Positions 1-9,030 of a stretch of 64,000 bases of DNA are shown piece after piece. The first letter of the stretch is position 1, and every line of letters starts with the position of its first letter. Made by a program: the position numbers and the translations under genes. The stretch is taken from the NCBI RefSeq assembly GCF_947495275.1, contig NZ_CANLYL010000003.1:372001-436000 (forward strand), written 5' to 3'. Below the pieces are notes generated by a model. It saw only the letters and a list, made by a program, of their open reading frames with translations. It did no database searches and was not told the origin of the DNA. The stretch comes from an uncultured Roseobacter sp. (GTDB lineage: Bacteria > Pseudomonadota > Alphaproteobacteria > Rhodobacterales > Rhodobacteraceae).

Positions 1-581
1 AAGCCCGACGTGATATTGATGCGGGCAAGTGTCCTGGGGGCGGTCACAATGGAGCGAACCTGACCGACGCAAGCGGCCAGAACGAGATTGCCGATCATTG
101 GTATCGCCACCGACACGCCAATGATTGCAGAGATATCGATTGCAGAAACATTGCGAAGATCAAAGAAGCCCGGCAGGACACCCATGTAAAACAAAACGGC
201 CTTGGGGTTTCCCAGAATTGCGACAATACCTGCGATAAATCCGGGCCAGAGCCCCGGGCGGGTGAGCCTACTGTCCGTACTGATTTCCTGCCGCGCATGT
301 TTGATGAGCAGCGCGCCCATGCCTATGAAAACGCCACACGCGACCCAGCGCAGAATGGTCATGAAAACATCAAAGATCGACAGAATCCAGGAGATGCCCA
401 GGATCGCGACCAGAGGCCACAGGATATCGCCGAGTGCGACCCCTAGTGCGAGTGGCCAGGCGGCCTGAAACCCGCCAGACAAAGCCCGTGCCATCAGGGC
501 GAGCCAAACCGGGCCGGGTGTCAGAAACAGGATTACCAACGCGCCGGAATAAAGCAGGAGATCGGCCAATGTGATGGTCAT
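1..581 (-). CDS. LysE/RhtB family amino-acid exporter (partial, C-terminus off the window)
   Basis: The minus-strand frame is open from an ATG at 581 to the window edge, about 193 residues, so only the last residues are missing. Hydrophobic segments cover most of the protein. The N-terminal run FLTPGPVWLALMARAL and the mid-protein stretch GNPKAVLFYMGVLPGFFD are hallmarks of the LysE/RhtB superfamily, inner-membrane exporters of amino acids such as homoserine, threonine or lysine. Its ATG overlaps the recF stop codon (ATGA), so it is probably translated as the last gene of the dnaA-dnaN-recF transcript. The substrate cannot be read from the sequence. Confidence 0.85.
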   Translation of the reverse strand, partial: MTITLADLLLYSGALVILFLTPGPVWLALMARALSGGFQAAWPLALGVALGDILWPLVAILGISWILSIFDVFMTILRWVACGVFIGMGALLIKHARQEISTDSRLTRPGLWPGFIAGIVAILGNPKAVLFYMGVLPGFFDLRNVSAIDISAIIGVSVAIPMIGNLVLAACVGQVRSIVTAPRTLARINITSG

Positions 582-1681
582 GACTTTTGAACGATCTCCG
601 AAATGCCATTCTGTTCGCGAACCTCGACATATTGCGCGCGGGAACCCAGTGTGTCGAAAAGCTCTGGTCCTGTGCCGGTCATCCAGGCCTGCGCGCCGAG
701 AGCAACGATTTCATCATAAAGTGCTGCACGACGGTCTGCGTCCAGATGGGCCGCAACCTCGTCCAGCAGCAGCAAGGGTGGCGCGCCGAAATCACGTGTC
801 AGGGCGCGGGCATTGGCCAGGATCAAGGAGACCAGAAGTGCCTTTTGCTCACCTGTGGAGCAGTCTTTCGCGGGCACACCCTTGGCGCTGTAAACGCCTG
901 TCAGATCAGCGCGATGCGGGCCGATGAGACTGCGCCCAGCCGCCAGATCACGGTTCCGATTGTCGGCAAGTGCGGCCCGCAGATCATCCTCTGTGTCAGG
1001 TAAATCCCCATCAGAATGAATGAGGGTCAGATCCGCCGCCGGAAACGCCGTTGCGGCCCCTTTCTGCGCCTCTGCGAGCTGCGCAAGCGCGTTCAAGCGG
1101 TTGGTGTTGATCGCGGTTCCCGCCTGCGCCATCTGGTTCTCCAAAGCGCCGTACCAGGCCGGATCGCGGACCATGTCTTTCAGCAGGCGGTTACGCTCCC
1201 GCATGGCGCGTTCATAGGTGAGCGAAGCCTCTGCGTGGGTAGGCTCAAAGCTCAGCGTCATGCGGTCGAGAAATCGCCTGCGTCCTTCTGCGCCTTCAAT
1301 CCACAGCCTGTCCATCGCCGGGATCAGCCACAAAACCCGCGCAATGCGACCAAGCGCCGTCTGGGGCGCTGCCTTGCTGTCAATCTTGATTTGACGTGCG
1401 GCCCCTTCCTCCGACCAGATGTCGATCTCATGCATCTGGTGCAGGGAGTGTAGCAGTCCGGTAACTTTCCACCCCAGGGCTTCGGGTCGCCGCGTCATGT
1501 CTTCCGCGCTGGACCGCCGCAGACCGCGCCCGGGAGAGAAAAGCGACACCGCCTCAAGTACATTGGTCTTTCCTGCGCCATTCGATCCAAAAAGCGCCAC
1601 TGGACGCGCATCCAATGTCATTCGCCCAATTTTGTGGGATCGAAAATGCGACAGGGTGAGAGATGTCAGCGCCAGTGTCAC
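578..1681 (-). CDS. recF: DNA replication and repair protein RecF
   Basis: 367 residues, the usual RecF length. RecF is an SMC-like ATPase that binds single/double-strand DNA junctions and, with RecO and RecR, loads RecA at gaps and stalled forks. Visible motifs are the Walker A loop GSNGAGKT at residues 32-39, an ABC-type signature CSTGEQ near 274-279 and the Walker B LLLLDE ending near 308. It lies 41 bases downstream of dnaN in the classic dnaA-dnaN-recF order. Its stop overlaps the start of the LysE-type exporter by four bases, which suggests translational coupling. Confidence 0.97.
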   Translation of the reverse strand: MTLALTSLTLSHFRSHKIGRMTLDARPVALFGSNGAGKTNVLEAVSLFSPGRGLRRSSAEDMTRRPEALGWKVTGLLHSLHQMHEIDIWSEEGAARQIKIDSKAAPQTALGRIARVLWLIPAMDRLWIEGAEGRRRFLDRMTLSFEPTHAEASLTYERAMRERNRLLKDMVRDPAWYGALENQMAQAGTAINTNRLNALAQLAEAQKGAATAFPAADLTLIHSDGDLPDTEDDLRAALADNRNRDLAAGRSLIGPHRADLTGVYSAKGVPAKDCSTGEQKALLVSLILANARALTRDFGAPPLLLLDEVAAHLDADRRAALYDEIVALGAQAWMTGTGPELFDTLGSRAQYVEVREQNGISEIVQKS

Positions 1682-1722
1682 GACATCACCTTACGTTCGA
1701 GAGTTTTACGCGGCGGGGCAGG

Positions 1723-2841
1723 TCACACGCGCATCGGCATGACCACATAGACAGCCGATTGATCATTGCCTTCGCGCATCAACGTCGGATCGCCGGAGGA
1801 GTTGAACATGAAGACCGCGTTTTCACGATCCACCTGGCTGGCGATTTCCAGCAAGTATTTGGCGTTAAACCCAATTTCCAACCGCTCATCACCATATGCG
1901 ACGGCCAGCTCTTCCTCCGCCGCACCGCTGTCCGGCGCGTTGACCGAGAGCACGAGGCGGTCTTCGTCCAGTTGCAGTTTCACCGCGCGGGACCGTTCAG
2001 AACTCACCGTTGCAACACGGTCCACGGCTTGCGCAAAATCGCTGGCATCCACTTCCAGTTTGCGGGTGTTTCCTTGCGGGATGACGCGCGTGTAATCAGG
2101 GAAGGTGCCGTCAATCACTTTCGAGGTCAGGGTAATGTCCGGCGTGGCGAAACGCACCTTGGTTTCGGACACAGAAACCGCGATTTTCATCTCATCATCT
2201 TCGAGAAGCTTGCGCAACTCCCCAACCGTTTTCCGGGGCACGATCACACCCGGCATATCCGCAGCACCTTCGGGCAAATCCGCATCAATCCGCGCCAACC
2301 GGTGCCCATCCGTCGCCACGCAGCGCAGAACCTGGCCGCCTTCCGCGTCGGAGACGTGCATGTAGACACCATTCAGGTAATAGCGTGTCTCTTCGGTGGA
2401 GATGGCGAACTTCGATTTGTCAAACAACCGGCGCAGCACCGGGGCCGCAGCAGAGAAATTCGATGCATATTCCGACGAGGCCATGACCGGGAAGTCTTCT
2501 TTCGGCAGTGTCGCAAGCGAGAAGTTCGAGCGACCGGCCTCGACCGTCAATCGGCCGGTTGCACCATCGGCGGTTAGCGTGACCAAGGCCCCATCTGGCA
2601 GCTTGCGGACGATCTCGTGCAGCGTCGTGGCCGCAACGGTAGTGGCCCCTGCGCGTTCCACCTGAGCCGGTGCCTTGTCCACAACTTCAATGTCGAGATC
2701 GGTTGCCCGGAAGGAAACATCGCTGCCTTCGGCCTCGATCAGCACATTGGCGAGAATTGGAATTGTGTTGCGCCGCTCAACAACGGATTGGGCCTGTGAC
2801 ACCGCTTTGAGCAGGGCTGCGCGTTCGATGCTGATCTTCAT
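1723..2841 (-). CDS. dnaN: DNA polymerase III beta subunit (sliding clamp)
   Basis: 372 residues starting MKISIERAALLKAV, the normal beginning of the beta clamp. The dimeric ring tethers DNA polymerase III and other repair enzymes to DNA. The frame stays open 20 codons upstream, but the ATG at 2841 is chosen because the extension is not clamp-like and a GGAAGGAT ribosome site lies about 11 bases before this ATG. The C-terminus ends in MPMRV, the conserved tail of the clamp. It is transcribed with dnaA upstream and recF downstream. Confidence 0.97.
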   Translation of the reverse strand: MKISIERAALLKAVSQAQSVVERRNTIPILANVLIEAEGSDVSFRATDLDIEVVDKAPAQVERAGATTVAATTLHEIVRKLPDGALVTLTADGATGRLTVEAGRSNFSLATLPKEDFPVMASSEYASNFSAAAPVLRRLFDKSKFAISTEETRYYLNGVYMHVSDAEGGQVLRCVATDGHRLARIDADLPEGAADMPGVIVPRKTVGELRKLLEDDEMKIAVSVSETKVRFATPDITLTSKVIDGTFPDYTRVIPQGNTRKLEVDASDFAQAVDRVATVSSERSRAVKLQLDEDRLVLSVNAPDSGAAEEELAVAYGDERLEIGFNAKYLLEIASQVDRENAVFMFNSSGDPTLMREGNDQSAVYVVMPMRV

Positions 2842-2944
2842 GATGTTTTTATCCTTCCCACCAGTCGGGAAAGGCAAATTACCCGGTTCCACCGACTTCA
2901 CAAGACTTTTATTGGTTTGTCTTAGGATACGGGCAAGGCGTCAA

Positions 2945-2975
2945 GACCTGTGGCCCCATTGAGAGGCCACAGGTC
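2945..2975. terminator. 11-bp hairpin between dnaA and dnaN
   Basis: A perfect 11-base stem (GACCTGTGGCC at 2945-2955 with GGCCACAGGTC at 2965-2975) has a 9-base loop just after the dnaA stop. No T-run follows on the minus strand. It is therefore more likely an intercistronic stabilising or attenuating hairpin than a full terminator. Confidence 0.55.
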
Positions 2976-2985
2976 GGTAGTGTGA

Positions 2986-4350
2986 CTATTCTTCCAGCGC
3001 GCGGCGCAACAGTTCGAGATCTTCGGCGATCTGACCGTCCTGGGTTTTCAGTTCTTCGATGCGTTTGACACCATGCATAACCGTGGTGTGATCGCGTCCG
3101 CCGAAACGACGCCCGATTTCAGGCAGTGACCGGCTCGTCATCTTCTTGCACAGATACATTGCCACCTGACGCGGTCGCGCATAGGAGCGCAGGCGTTTGG
3201 GGCCGATCATGTCCGACAGGCGGATGTTATAGTGGTCGGAGACTTTGCGCTGGATTTCTTCGACCGTGATCTTGCGCTCCGAGGCGCGCAACACATCCGA
3301 CAGGCAATCCTGCGTCAATTCCATGTTGATCTCACGCCCGACAAGGGAGGCGAAGGCAAAGAGCCGGGTCAAAGCGCCCTCCAGTACCCGCACATTTGTC
3401 GAGATGCGGTGGGCGAGAAACTCCAGAACACCTGCCTCAAGCTCCAGCCCGGGATAGTTGATCCGCTGCTGTTCCACCTTACTTTGCAGAATGCCGAGGC
3501 GCAGCTCATAGTCGGTTGGATGCAGGTCGACGACAAGGCCGCATTGCAGGCGTGATTTCACCCGATCTTCGAGGTCTTTGATTTCACCCGGTGCGCGGTC
3601 GGCGGAGATGATGATCTGCTTATTCTGATCGACGAGCGCGTTGAAAGTGTGGAAAAACTCCTCCTGCGTGCTGTCCTTACCGGCGATGAACTGGACGTCA
3701 TCGACCATCAGAACATCGACCGAGCGGAAAATTTCCTTGAAATCCATCATCTTGCGATCACGGAGAGCCTGGACAAACCGATACATGAACTGCTCGGCAG
3801 AGAGGTAGAGAACATTGAGATCAGGCCGCCGCTGACGCAATTCATGGGCAATGGCGTGCATCAAATGGGTTTTGCCAAGGCCGACACCGCCATAGAGGAA
3901 CAGAGGGTTGAAAGTCACTGGCCCGCCTTCGGCAACACGGCGCGCTGCCGCATGCGCCAGCTCGTTCGGCTTGCCAACCACAAAGGTGTCAAAGGTGAAA
4001 CGCTTGTCGAGCGGCGCCGTGGCAAGCGCGCTTCGAGACGCAGGCTTTGGAGCTGCCTTGGGGGCGGCAACGGGTGCGGGTTCTGCGGGCTCTTCACCGG
4101 CCATGACAACCGCCGGTACCGCAAATTTCAACCGTTTCACTGTCGGGTCTTCGGTTTTCAATTCGTGCAGAATCAAATCTGCGAAGTTCTGATTGACGTA
4201 GTTTCCGAGAAAGTTCGTGGGCACATCAAAAGTTGCGATCCCATCGTCTGCTGCGCGAAACTCAATTGGTTCGATCCAGTTAGTATAGTTGTTTTGACCT
4301 ACCGTCTTCAGCAGCCGCTGCCTCAGCTGCCCCCATTTGTCCTTAGTCAT
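2986..4350 (-). CDS. dnaA: Chromosomal replication initiator protein DnaA
   Basis: 454 residues. DnaA is the AAA+ ATPase that binds DnaA boxes at oriC and opens the origin. The domains are in normal order: N-terminal DnaB-contact domain (1-75), an Ala/Pro-rich linker (about 85-112), the AAA+ core with Walker A YGGVGLGKT (153-161) and Walker B VLMVDD (213-218), and the C-terminal DNA-binding helix-turn-helix with the family signature GGRDHTTVMHGVKRI near 417-431. It heads the dnaA-dnaN-recF run. A spaced AGG precedes the ATG. The upstream 470 bases contain no clear DnaA box on either strand. Confidence 0.98.
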   Translation of the reverse strand: MTKDKWGQLRQRLLKTVGQNNYTNWIEPIEFRAADDGIATFDVPTNFLGNYVNQNFADLILHELKTEDPTVKRLKFAVPAVVMAGEEPAEPAPVAAPKAAPKPASRSALATAPLDKRFTFDTFVVGKPNELAHAAARRVAEGGPVTFNPLFLYGGVGLGKTHLMHAIAHELRQRRPDLNVLYLSAEQFMYRFVQALRDRKMMDFKEIFRSVDVLMVDDVQFIAGKDSTQEEFFHTFNALVDQNKQIIISADRAPGEIKDLEDRVKSRLQCGLVVDLHPTDYELRLGILQSKVEQQRINYPGLELEAGVLEFLAHRISTNVRVLEGALTRLFAFASLVGREINMELTQDCLSDVLRASERKITVEEIQRKVSDHYNIRLSDMIGPKRLRSYARPRQVAMYLCKKMTSRSLPEIGRRFGGRDHTTVMHGVKRIEELKTQDGQIAEDLELLRRALEE

Positions 4351-4824
4351 GTTTGACCTGTTTTCCCTCTAGCGTTCCAATTTCAGACGCAACTCCATTT
4401 TTGGATGGCCGCGCCGCCTCTTATCTTCAGACGACAAGTGGCTTCTCTGTCCCTTCGAAAAGGAGACAGATGGCTAACTGCCGCTCGACTACGATTAGGC
4501 AAAGCCCGACCGACAAGCGCCCTGATCGCTCAAGGCTCCGCATCAAATCAGACGACACCGTCCGCACTTTTTTTGACAGGGCAAAACGCTGTATTGGCAA
4601 CGTTCGCAGACTGAACGCATTGCATGTTATGCAACACTCAGTCCCTGATGTTCTTATGACCGCAGCAGTGCGGCTTGAACTTTCAGAGCCTGTCCCCCCA
4701 TGGCGAAATGAATCGCACTACACTGGTAGCAAGTTCGTGAGCGGCACGGCAACTGAACTTCATTCTTGACTCTGAATTTTCAAAAAAGAATCTCTGGCCG
4801 GGGGGAGAGGAGTCTCAATAATGC
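4351..4824. other. Intergenic region upstream of dnaA, no gene seen
   Basis: About 470 bases between dnaA and the rpsT terminator. It must carry the dnaA promoter on the minus strand. I searched by eye for TTATNCACA on both strands and found only poor matches (TTATCTTCA near 4420 and TTATGCAAC near 4627), so nothing supports placing oriC here. The only frames open in this stretch lack good ribosome sites and recognisable products. Confidence 0.5.
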
Positions 4825-4854
4825 AAAAAAGCGCCGATTTCGCGGCGCCTTTTT
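4825..4854 (-). terminator. Rho-independent terminator of rpsT (bidirectional form)
   Basis: The stem GCGCCG (4831-4836) pairs with CGGCGC (4843-4848). It is flanked by A6 on the left and a T-rich run on the right. On the minus strand the hairpin is followed by T6, directly downstream of the rpsT stop. Confidence 0.85.
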
Positions 4855-4875
4855 CGAGTAGAATCACAAGGTGGC

Positions 4876-5139
4876 TCAACCCAGAGCTTTAACCCGTGCA
4901 GACAGGCGGGAAACTTTGCGCGCTGCCGTGTTTTTGTGGAAGACACCTTTTGTCACACCGCGCATCAGTTCCGGCTGTGCAGCTTTCAATGCAGCGGATG
5001 CGGCATCCTTGTCGCCGGACGCAATCGCCTCTTCGACTTTGCGCAGGTAGGTGCGGATGCGTGAACGACGTGCTTTGTTGACTTGGAAACGCGCTTCGTT
5101 CTGACGTGCGCGCTTTTTAGCTTGGGGCGAATTTGCCAT
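4876..5139 (-). CDS. rpsT: 30S ribosomal protein S20
   Basis: 87 residues beginning [18 protein letters not shown] and very rich in Lys, Arg and Ala, as expected for S20, which binds 16S rRNA in the body of the small subunit. The start at 5139 is set by homology and by a GAGAAGG ribosome site about 10 bases upstream. The frame is open 57 codons further, but that extension is not S20-like. The gene is monocistronic and ends at a strong hairpin terminator (4825-4854). An rpsT-dnaA neighbourhood is common in alphaproteobacteria. Confidence 0.97.
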   Translation of the reverse strand: MANSPQAKKRARQNEARFQVNKARRSRIRTYLRKVEEAIASGDKDAASAALKAAQPELMRGVTKGVFHKNTAARKVSRLSARVKALG

Positions 5140-5284
5140 GCGTGAATGACCTTCTCGGGTTTGTTGTCTCAATTTCAAAGGCGCGACGCCAAACCCTGAC
5201 CGGACAATATCGTCCTGAGGTGATTCTAGCCTGAGCGGGCTGCACGCGCATGTATCGGGCGCTCTATAAAGAAGACCGCAGCAA

Positions 5285-5304
5285 ATGCAAACCGGAATTT
5301 GCAT
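5285..5304. other. Small inverted repeat after the sensor kinase gene
   Basis: ATGCAAA (5285-5291) and TTTGCAT (5298-5304) form a perfect 7-base stem with a 6-base loop between the kinase stop and the rpsT leader. There is no T-run. It could be a weak transcript end or an operator. Confidence 0.3.
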
Positions 5305-5325
5305 GCGCATTGCGCCTGCTGAAGC

Positions 5326-6399
5326 TCAGTGCATGCGCCGAGGCAGGGTGAGGCTGAAGGTGGTTTCGATTTCATCCGAACTGGCAGTCAGTGTTCCGCC
5401 GTGTTCCAGGGCAATCTGTTTGGCGATGAACAACCCCAGTCCCAGCCCGTTTTGCGATTTTTGTACTTCCGCCCGGGAGAACGGTTCGAACATCTTCTCC
5501 TGAGCCGGTGCAGGTATCTGCTTTCCGAAATTCGTGACGGTCAGGACAAAATCCTGGCCATCATCATATGCCCGGATGCGAATGGGTTCATATTGGTCGC
5601 CGTGAAAAACGGCATTGGATAAAAGATTGGAGAACAGTTGGCCGATCCTGTCGGTATCGCATTCAAGCTGATCCGAAAAATGATAATCTTCTATCAGGAT
5701 CACGCCGGGATGAGACAGCCGTATTTCCTGCACCACTTGCTCCAGCACCGGTGTGAGGTTTGCGATTTCCTTGACCTCAATTCCGATATCTCCACCCAGT
5801 CGCGCCCGCGCAAAATCCATGACGTTCGAGATCAGCTCGCTCATTCGGTTCAGCGATGCCTCCGTGGTCATCAGAAGCTTACGGGATTTGTCTGTCTGTT
5901 CCTGTCGCAGCGCACTCCAGATCGCGCCGCTGACGGCGGCAAGGGGTGTGCGCAGATCATGGCCCAGAACGGCGATGAACTGCTCGCGCAAACGTGCTTC
6001 GTCGTCCTTGGTTTTGAGCCTCGCCTCGTTCTCCTTGCTGGTTGTGATATCCCGGGCATTACAGAAAAACAGGTCGTCTTCGGGCACCGCGTTCCAGGAG
6101 AGCCAGCGATAGCTGCCATCCTTGTGTCGGTATCTGTTCTCGAATTGAAGGATGGGCATGCCGTTTTGGATGTCCACAAATGCCTGTTCGGCTTTGGGGA
6201 TGTCATCCGGGTGAATGAAGTCGAAAAACAACCTGCTTTCGATATCTTCAGGCAGCCGCCCCAGAGTCTTGAACCACGCCGGGTTGGTATGCGTGAATAC
6301 ACCCGTCTTATCCAGAATGCCCAGAAGGTCAGGTGTCACCCGCCAGGTCAGGCTTTCTTTGTCGATCTGTCCGCCCACCAGCATCCCCGATCCAATCAA
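5326..6399 (-). CDS. PAS-domain sensor histidine kinase (orphan, cytoplasmic)
   Basis: 357 residues with no membrane segment or signal peptide. A PAS fold covers about residues 20-125, including a PAC-like end (RHKDGSYRWLSWNAVP). Next comes a HisKA dimerisation helix with the phosphorylated His in GHDLRTPL (H147), then an HATPase_c domain with the N-box LFSNLLSNAV (Asn 262) and the G-box NGLGLGLFIAKQ near 317. It should autophosphorylate in response to a cytoplasmic or redox/light signal held by the PAS domain. No response regulator gene is adjacent, so its partner is elsewhere. Signal and output are unknown. Confidence 0.9.
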   Translation of the reverse strand: MIGSGMLVGGQIDKESLTWRVTPDLLGILDKTGVFTHTNPAWFKTLGRLPEDIESRLFFDFIHPDDIPKAEQAFVDIQNGMPILQFENRYRHKDGSYRWLSWNAVPEDDLFFCNARDITTSKENEARLKTKDDEARLREQFIAVLGHDLRTPLAAVSGAIWSALRQEQTDKSRKLLMTTEASLNRMSELISNVMDFARARLGGDIGIEVKEIANLTPVLEQVVQEIRLSHPGVILIEDYHFSDQLECDTDRIGQLFSNLLSNAVFHGDQYEPIRIRAYDDGQDFVLTVTNFGKQIPAPAQEKMFEPFSRAEVQKSQNGLGLGLFIAKQIALEHGGTLTASSDEIETTFSLTLPRRMH

Positions 6400-6497
6400 C
6401 CTATGGGTGAATGGATATGTGGGATAAAATCATAAATCAATGTTGAATGCGGGCATCTGGGTGCAGCGCAGTCGGAATCCAACCGCAGCGTGCCACT

Positions 6498-7274
6498 CTA
6501 CTTGTCGCGGAACTGCGCTTCGCGTTTTTCCAGAAAGGCTGACATGCCCTCGGATTGGTCCTCGGTGGCAAAGAGCGAATGGAACATGCGGCGTTCAAAC
6601 AAAAGCCCTTCCCGCAGGGGCACCTCATAGGCACGGTTGACGGCTTCTTTCACCACCATCACCGACACCATGGATTTCTCTGCAATTTTTTGCGCGGCAC
6701 CGTGGGCTTCTTCCAGCAGTTTCTTGCAAGGCACCACGCGAGATGCCAAGCCGGATCGTTCAGCTTCTTCAGCGTCCATGAAGCGGCCCGTGAGGTTCAT
6801 GTCCATGGCCTTGGACTTGCCTATGATGCGCGTGAGACGTTGCGTGCCACCGATCCCGGCAACAACGCCCAGATTGATCTCGGGCTGGCCGAATTTCGCG
6901 GTTTCTGAGCAGATAATGAAATCGCACATCATCGCCAGTTCGCACCCGCCACCCAAGGCATAGCCGGACACAGCCGCGATGATCGGTTTACGCACCCGCA
7001 TGATCTGGTCGGTTTCGGGCGTGAACAAATCACCCGAGAAGGCTTCGACAAAGCTCTTGTCCTTCATCATCGCGATATCCGCGCCTGCGGCGAAAGCTTT
7101 TTCCGACCCTGTGATGATGATGCAGCGTACTTTTTCGTTGTCCTGTGCCGCACTCAGCGCATTTGCGAGTTCCTTCATCAATTCGTCATTCAGGGCATTC
7201 AGGGCATCTGGCCGGTTCAGCGTGATCTGGGCCACATGGTTCTCTATTTCAACGATGATCGTTTCATAGGCCAT
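6498..7274 (-). CDS. Enoyl-CoA hydratase
   Basis: 258 residues, typical of a monofunctional crotonase that hydrates trans-2-enoyl-CoA in fatty-acid beta-oxidation. The two catalytic glutamates are in place: E112 in GGGCELAM and E132 in GQPEINLG. The oxyanion-hole segment [11 protein letters not shown] (60-70) and the conserved GIGGTQRL (140-147) are also present, and the C-terminus carries the usual [10 protein letters not shown] helix. It lies 64 bases downstream of mutM on the same strand and may share its transcript. The best family match is short-chain enoyl-CoA hydratase (FadB1/EchA type); I cannot assign chain-length preference. Confidence 0.93.
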   Translation of the reverse strand: MAYETIIVEIENHVAQITLNRPDALNALNDELMKELANALSAAQDNEKVRCIIITGSEKAFAAGADIAMMKDKSFVEAFSGDLFTPETDQIMRVRKPIIAAVSGYALGGGCELAMMCDFIICSETAKFGQPEINLGVVAGIGGTQRLTRIIGKSKAMDMNLTGRFMDAEEAERSGLASRVVPCKKLLEEAHGAAQKIAEKSMVSVMVVKEAVNRAYEVPLREGLLFERRMFHSLFATEDQSEGMSAFLEKREAQFRDK

Positions 7275-7338
7275 TAAGGAAGCTCTCGGTTGTTGTCAGG
7301 AAATTCGAGTCTGTAACACGCAGTTTGCTGGGTTCAAG

Positions 7339-8190
7339 CTATCTTTGACATTGCGCGCAATAGAAAGATGAGCGTCCGGACTGAACGATTCGCTTGATGA
7401 CGCCAGGGCAATTGGGGGTGCGACAGGGTTCTCCTTCGCGGCCATATACATCAAAGCTATGCTGGAAATATCCAAGTTCTCCATCAGCTTGGCGGAAATC
7501 CCGCAAGGAAGATCCCCCAGCCTCGATGGCCTCCGACAGAACGTCTCGGATGATGGGAACGAGACTTGCAACCTTAGGTTTAGATAGTTTTCCGGCTTTT
7601 TGTGTCGGTTTGATTTTGGCCCGGAAAAGCGCTTCACAAACGTAGATGTTGCCCAACCCGGCAATGATACGCTGGTCGAGAAGTGCCGATTTGACGGGAC
7701 TCAGCTTGTTTTTGAAAGCGGAAATCAGATGCGCTTCGTGAAAATCATTGCCCAATGGCTCGGGCCCGAGGACGGCTAAAAGCTTGTGTGCATCTGCTGT
7801 TGCGGTCTCCAGAAGGTCCATTGCGCCGAACCGGCGCGGATCATTGAAGGTGATGCGCGCACCATTTCCCATGTGCAGTACCACATGGTCGTGCTTTTGC
7901 GGCGCGGGATGATTATGGGCGAATTGCCCCAAGGGATCCCCCGAAACCAGCATCCGCCCGGACATCCCCAGATGGATCAGCAGCGTTTCGCCGGAACCGA
8001 GATCCGCGAGAATGTATTTCGACCGCCTGCGCAGCCGCTCAACCCGCTGACCGGTCAACCGGACGGCCATGTCGGGGGGGAAAGGCCAACGCAGATCAGG
8101 TCGGTTCACCTCAGCTTTCGCAATGATGACCCCTTCCATGGCGGGTGTGAGGCCGCGTTTTACGGTCTCGACTTCTGGTAGCTCCGGCAT
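7339..8190 (-). CDS. mutM: Formamidopyrimidine-DNA glycosylase
   Basis: 283 residues starting [13 protein letters not shown]. The catalytic Pro and Glu directly after the initiator Met are diagnostic of MutM/Fpg, which removes 8-oxoguanine and other oxidised purines and cleaves the abasic site. The C-terminal zinc finger is present in the C-x4-C form (PCRTPNC) with FYCAQCQR at the very end. The start was moved six codons inside the open frame because Pro-2 must become the N-terminus. The gene is divergent from ubiE with 86 bases between them, which must hold both promoters. Confidence 0.97.
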   Translation of the reverse strand: MPELPEVETVKRGLTPAMEGVIIAKAEVNRPDLRWPFPPDMAVRLTGQRVERLRRRSKYILADLGSGETLLIHLGMSGRMLVSGDPLGQFAHNHPAPQKHDHVVLHMGNGARITFNDPRRFGAMDLLETATADAHKLLAVLGPEPLGNDFHEAHLISAFKNKLSPVKSALLDQRIIAGLGNIYVCEALFRAKIKPTQKAGKLSKPKVASLVPIIRDVLSEAIEAGGSSLRDFRQADGELGYFQHSFDVYGREGEPCRTPNCPGVIKRIVQSGRSSFYCAQCQR

Positions 8191-8276
8191 ATTCACCCCT
8201 GTGGCCAAAGGGCCGCATTGTGCATGGCACCCAGAACCCTATAACAAAGTCCGAACCGCAAGGACCACAAGAGCCG

Positions 8277-9029
8277 ATGACTGATCACAGCGACAAAACC
8301 ACCCATTTCGGGTTTGAAACCGTTCCCGAAGGCGAAAAAGCCGGACGCGTTCAGGGCGTCTTCAGTTCCGTGGCCAGCAAATACGACATCATGAATGACG
8401 TGATGTCGGGCGGCATTCACCGGCTGTGGAAAGACGCAATGATGGACTGGCTGGCGCCGCGCATCGGGCAGAGGCTGCTGGATGTGGCGGGGGGCACCGG
8501 GGATATTTCCTTCCGGTTTCTTAAACGCGCGGGATCAGGTCATGCAACGGTACTGGATTTGACCGAGCAGATGCTTGTCGCGGGTCGCCAGCGCGCCGAA
8601 GCCGAGCAGATGCAGGACAGTCTCGATTGGGTGGTCGGCGATGCCATGGCCTTGCCCTTCGACGACAATTCATTTGATGTCTATACCATCAGCTTTGGCA
8701 TCCGGAATGTAACGCGCCCGCAGGATGCCCTGAAAGAGGCGTTTCGCGTCCTGCGTCCGGGTGGGCGTCTGATGGTGCTGGAGTTCAGTCAGCTGCCCAA
8801 TCCGATGATGCAGAAGGCCTATGACCTTTATAGTTTCAACGTGATCCCGCGCATGGGGCAGATGATCGCAAACGACCGTGACAGCTACCAATATCTGGTG
8901 GAATCGATCCGCAACTTCCCTGATCAGGAAACATTTCTGCAGATGGTGCGTGATGCCGGGTTCGAGAACGCCAAGTATCGCAATATGACCATGGGTGTGG
9001 CCTGCCTGCATTCGGGCTGGAAACTCTGA
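8277..9029 (+). CDS. ubiE: Ubiquinone biosynthesis C-methyltransferase UbiE
   Basis: 250 residues. A class I SAM methyltransferase that methylates the demethyl-benzoquinol ring (and demethylmenaquinol in other bacteria). The SAM-binding loop [13 protein letters not shown] is at 68-80, and [17 protein letters not shown] (36-52) and the C-terminal [12 protein letters not shown] are UbiE signatures. The start is the ATG at 8277 with AAGGA about 12 bases before it. The next gene, ubiB, starts one base after the stop, forming a ubiquinone operon. Confidence 0.97.
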   Translation: MTDHSDKTTHFGFETVPEGEKAGRVQGVFSSVASKYDIMNDVMSGGIHRLWKDAMMDWLAPRIGQRLLDVAGGTGDISFRFLKRAGSGHATVLDLTEQMLVAGRQRAEAEQMQDSLDWVVGDAMALPFDDNSFDVYTISFGIRNVTRPQDALKEAFRVLRPGGRLMVLEFSQLPNPMMQKAYDLYSFNVIPRMGQMIANDRDSYQYLVESIRNFPDQETFLQMVRDAGFENAKYRNMTMGVACLHSGWKL

Positions 9030-9030
9030 C

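Noticed and set aside
4821-4892. 23-codon plus-strand ORF with a strong GGGGAGAGGAG site
   Set aside because: It runs through the rpsT terminator and the end of rpsT on the other strand; the product has no recognisable feature. It is likely chance, though the ribosome-like site is striking.
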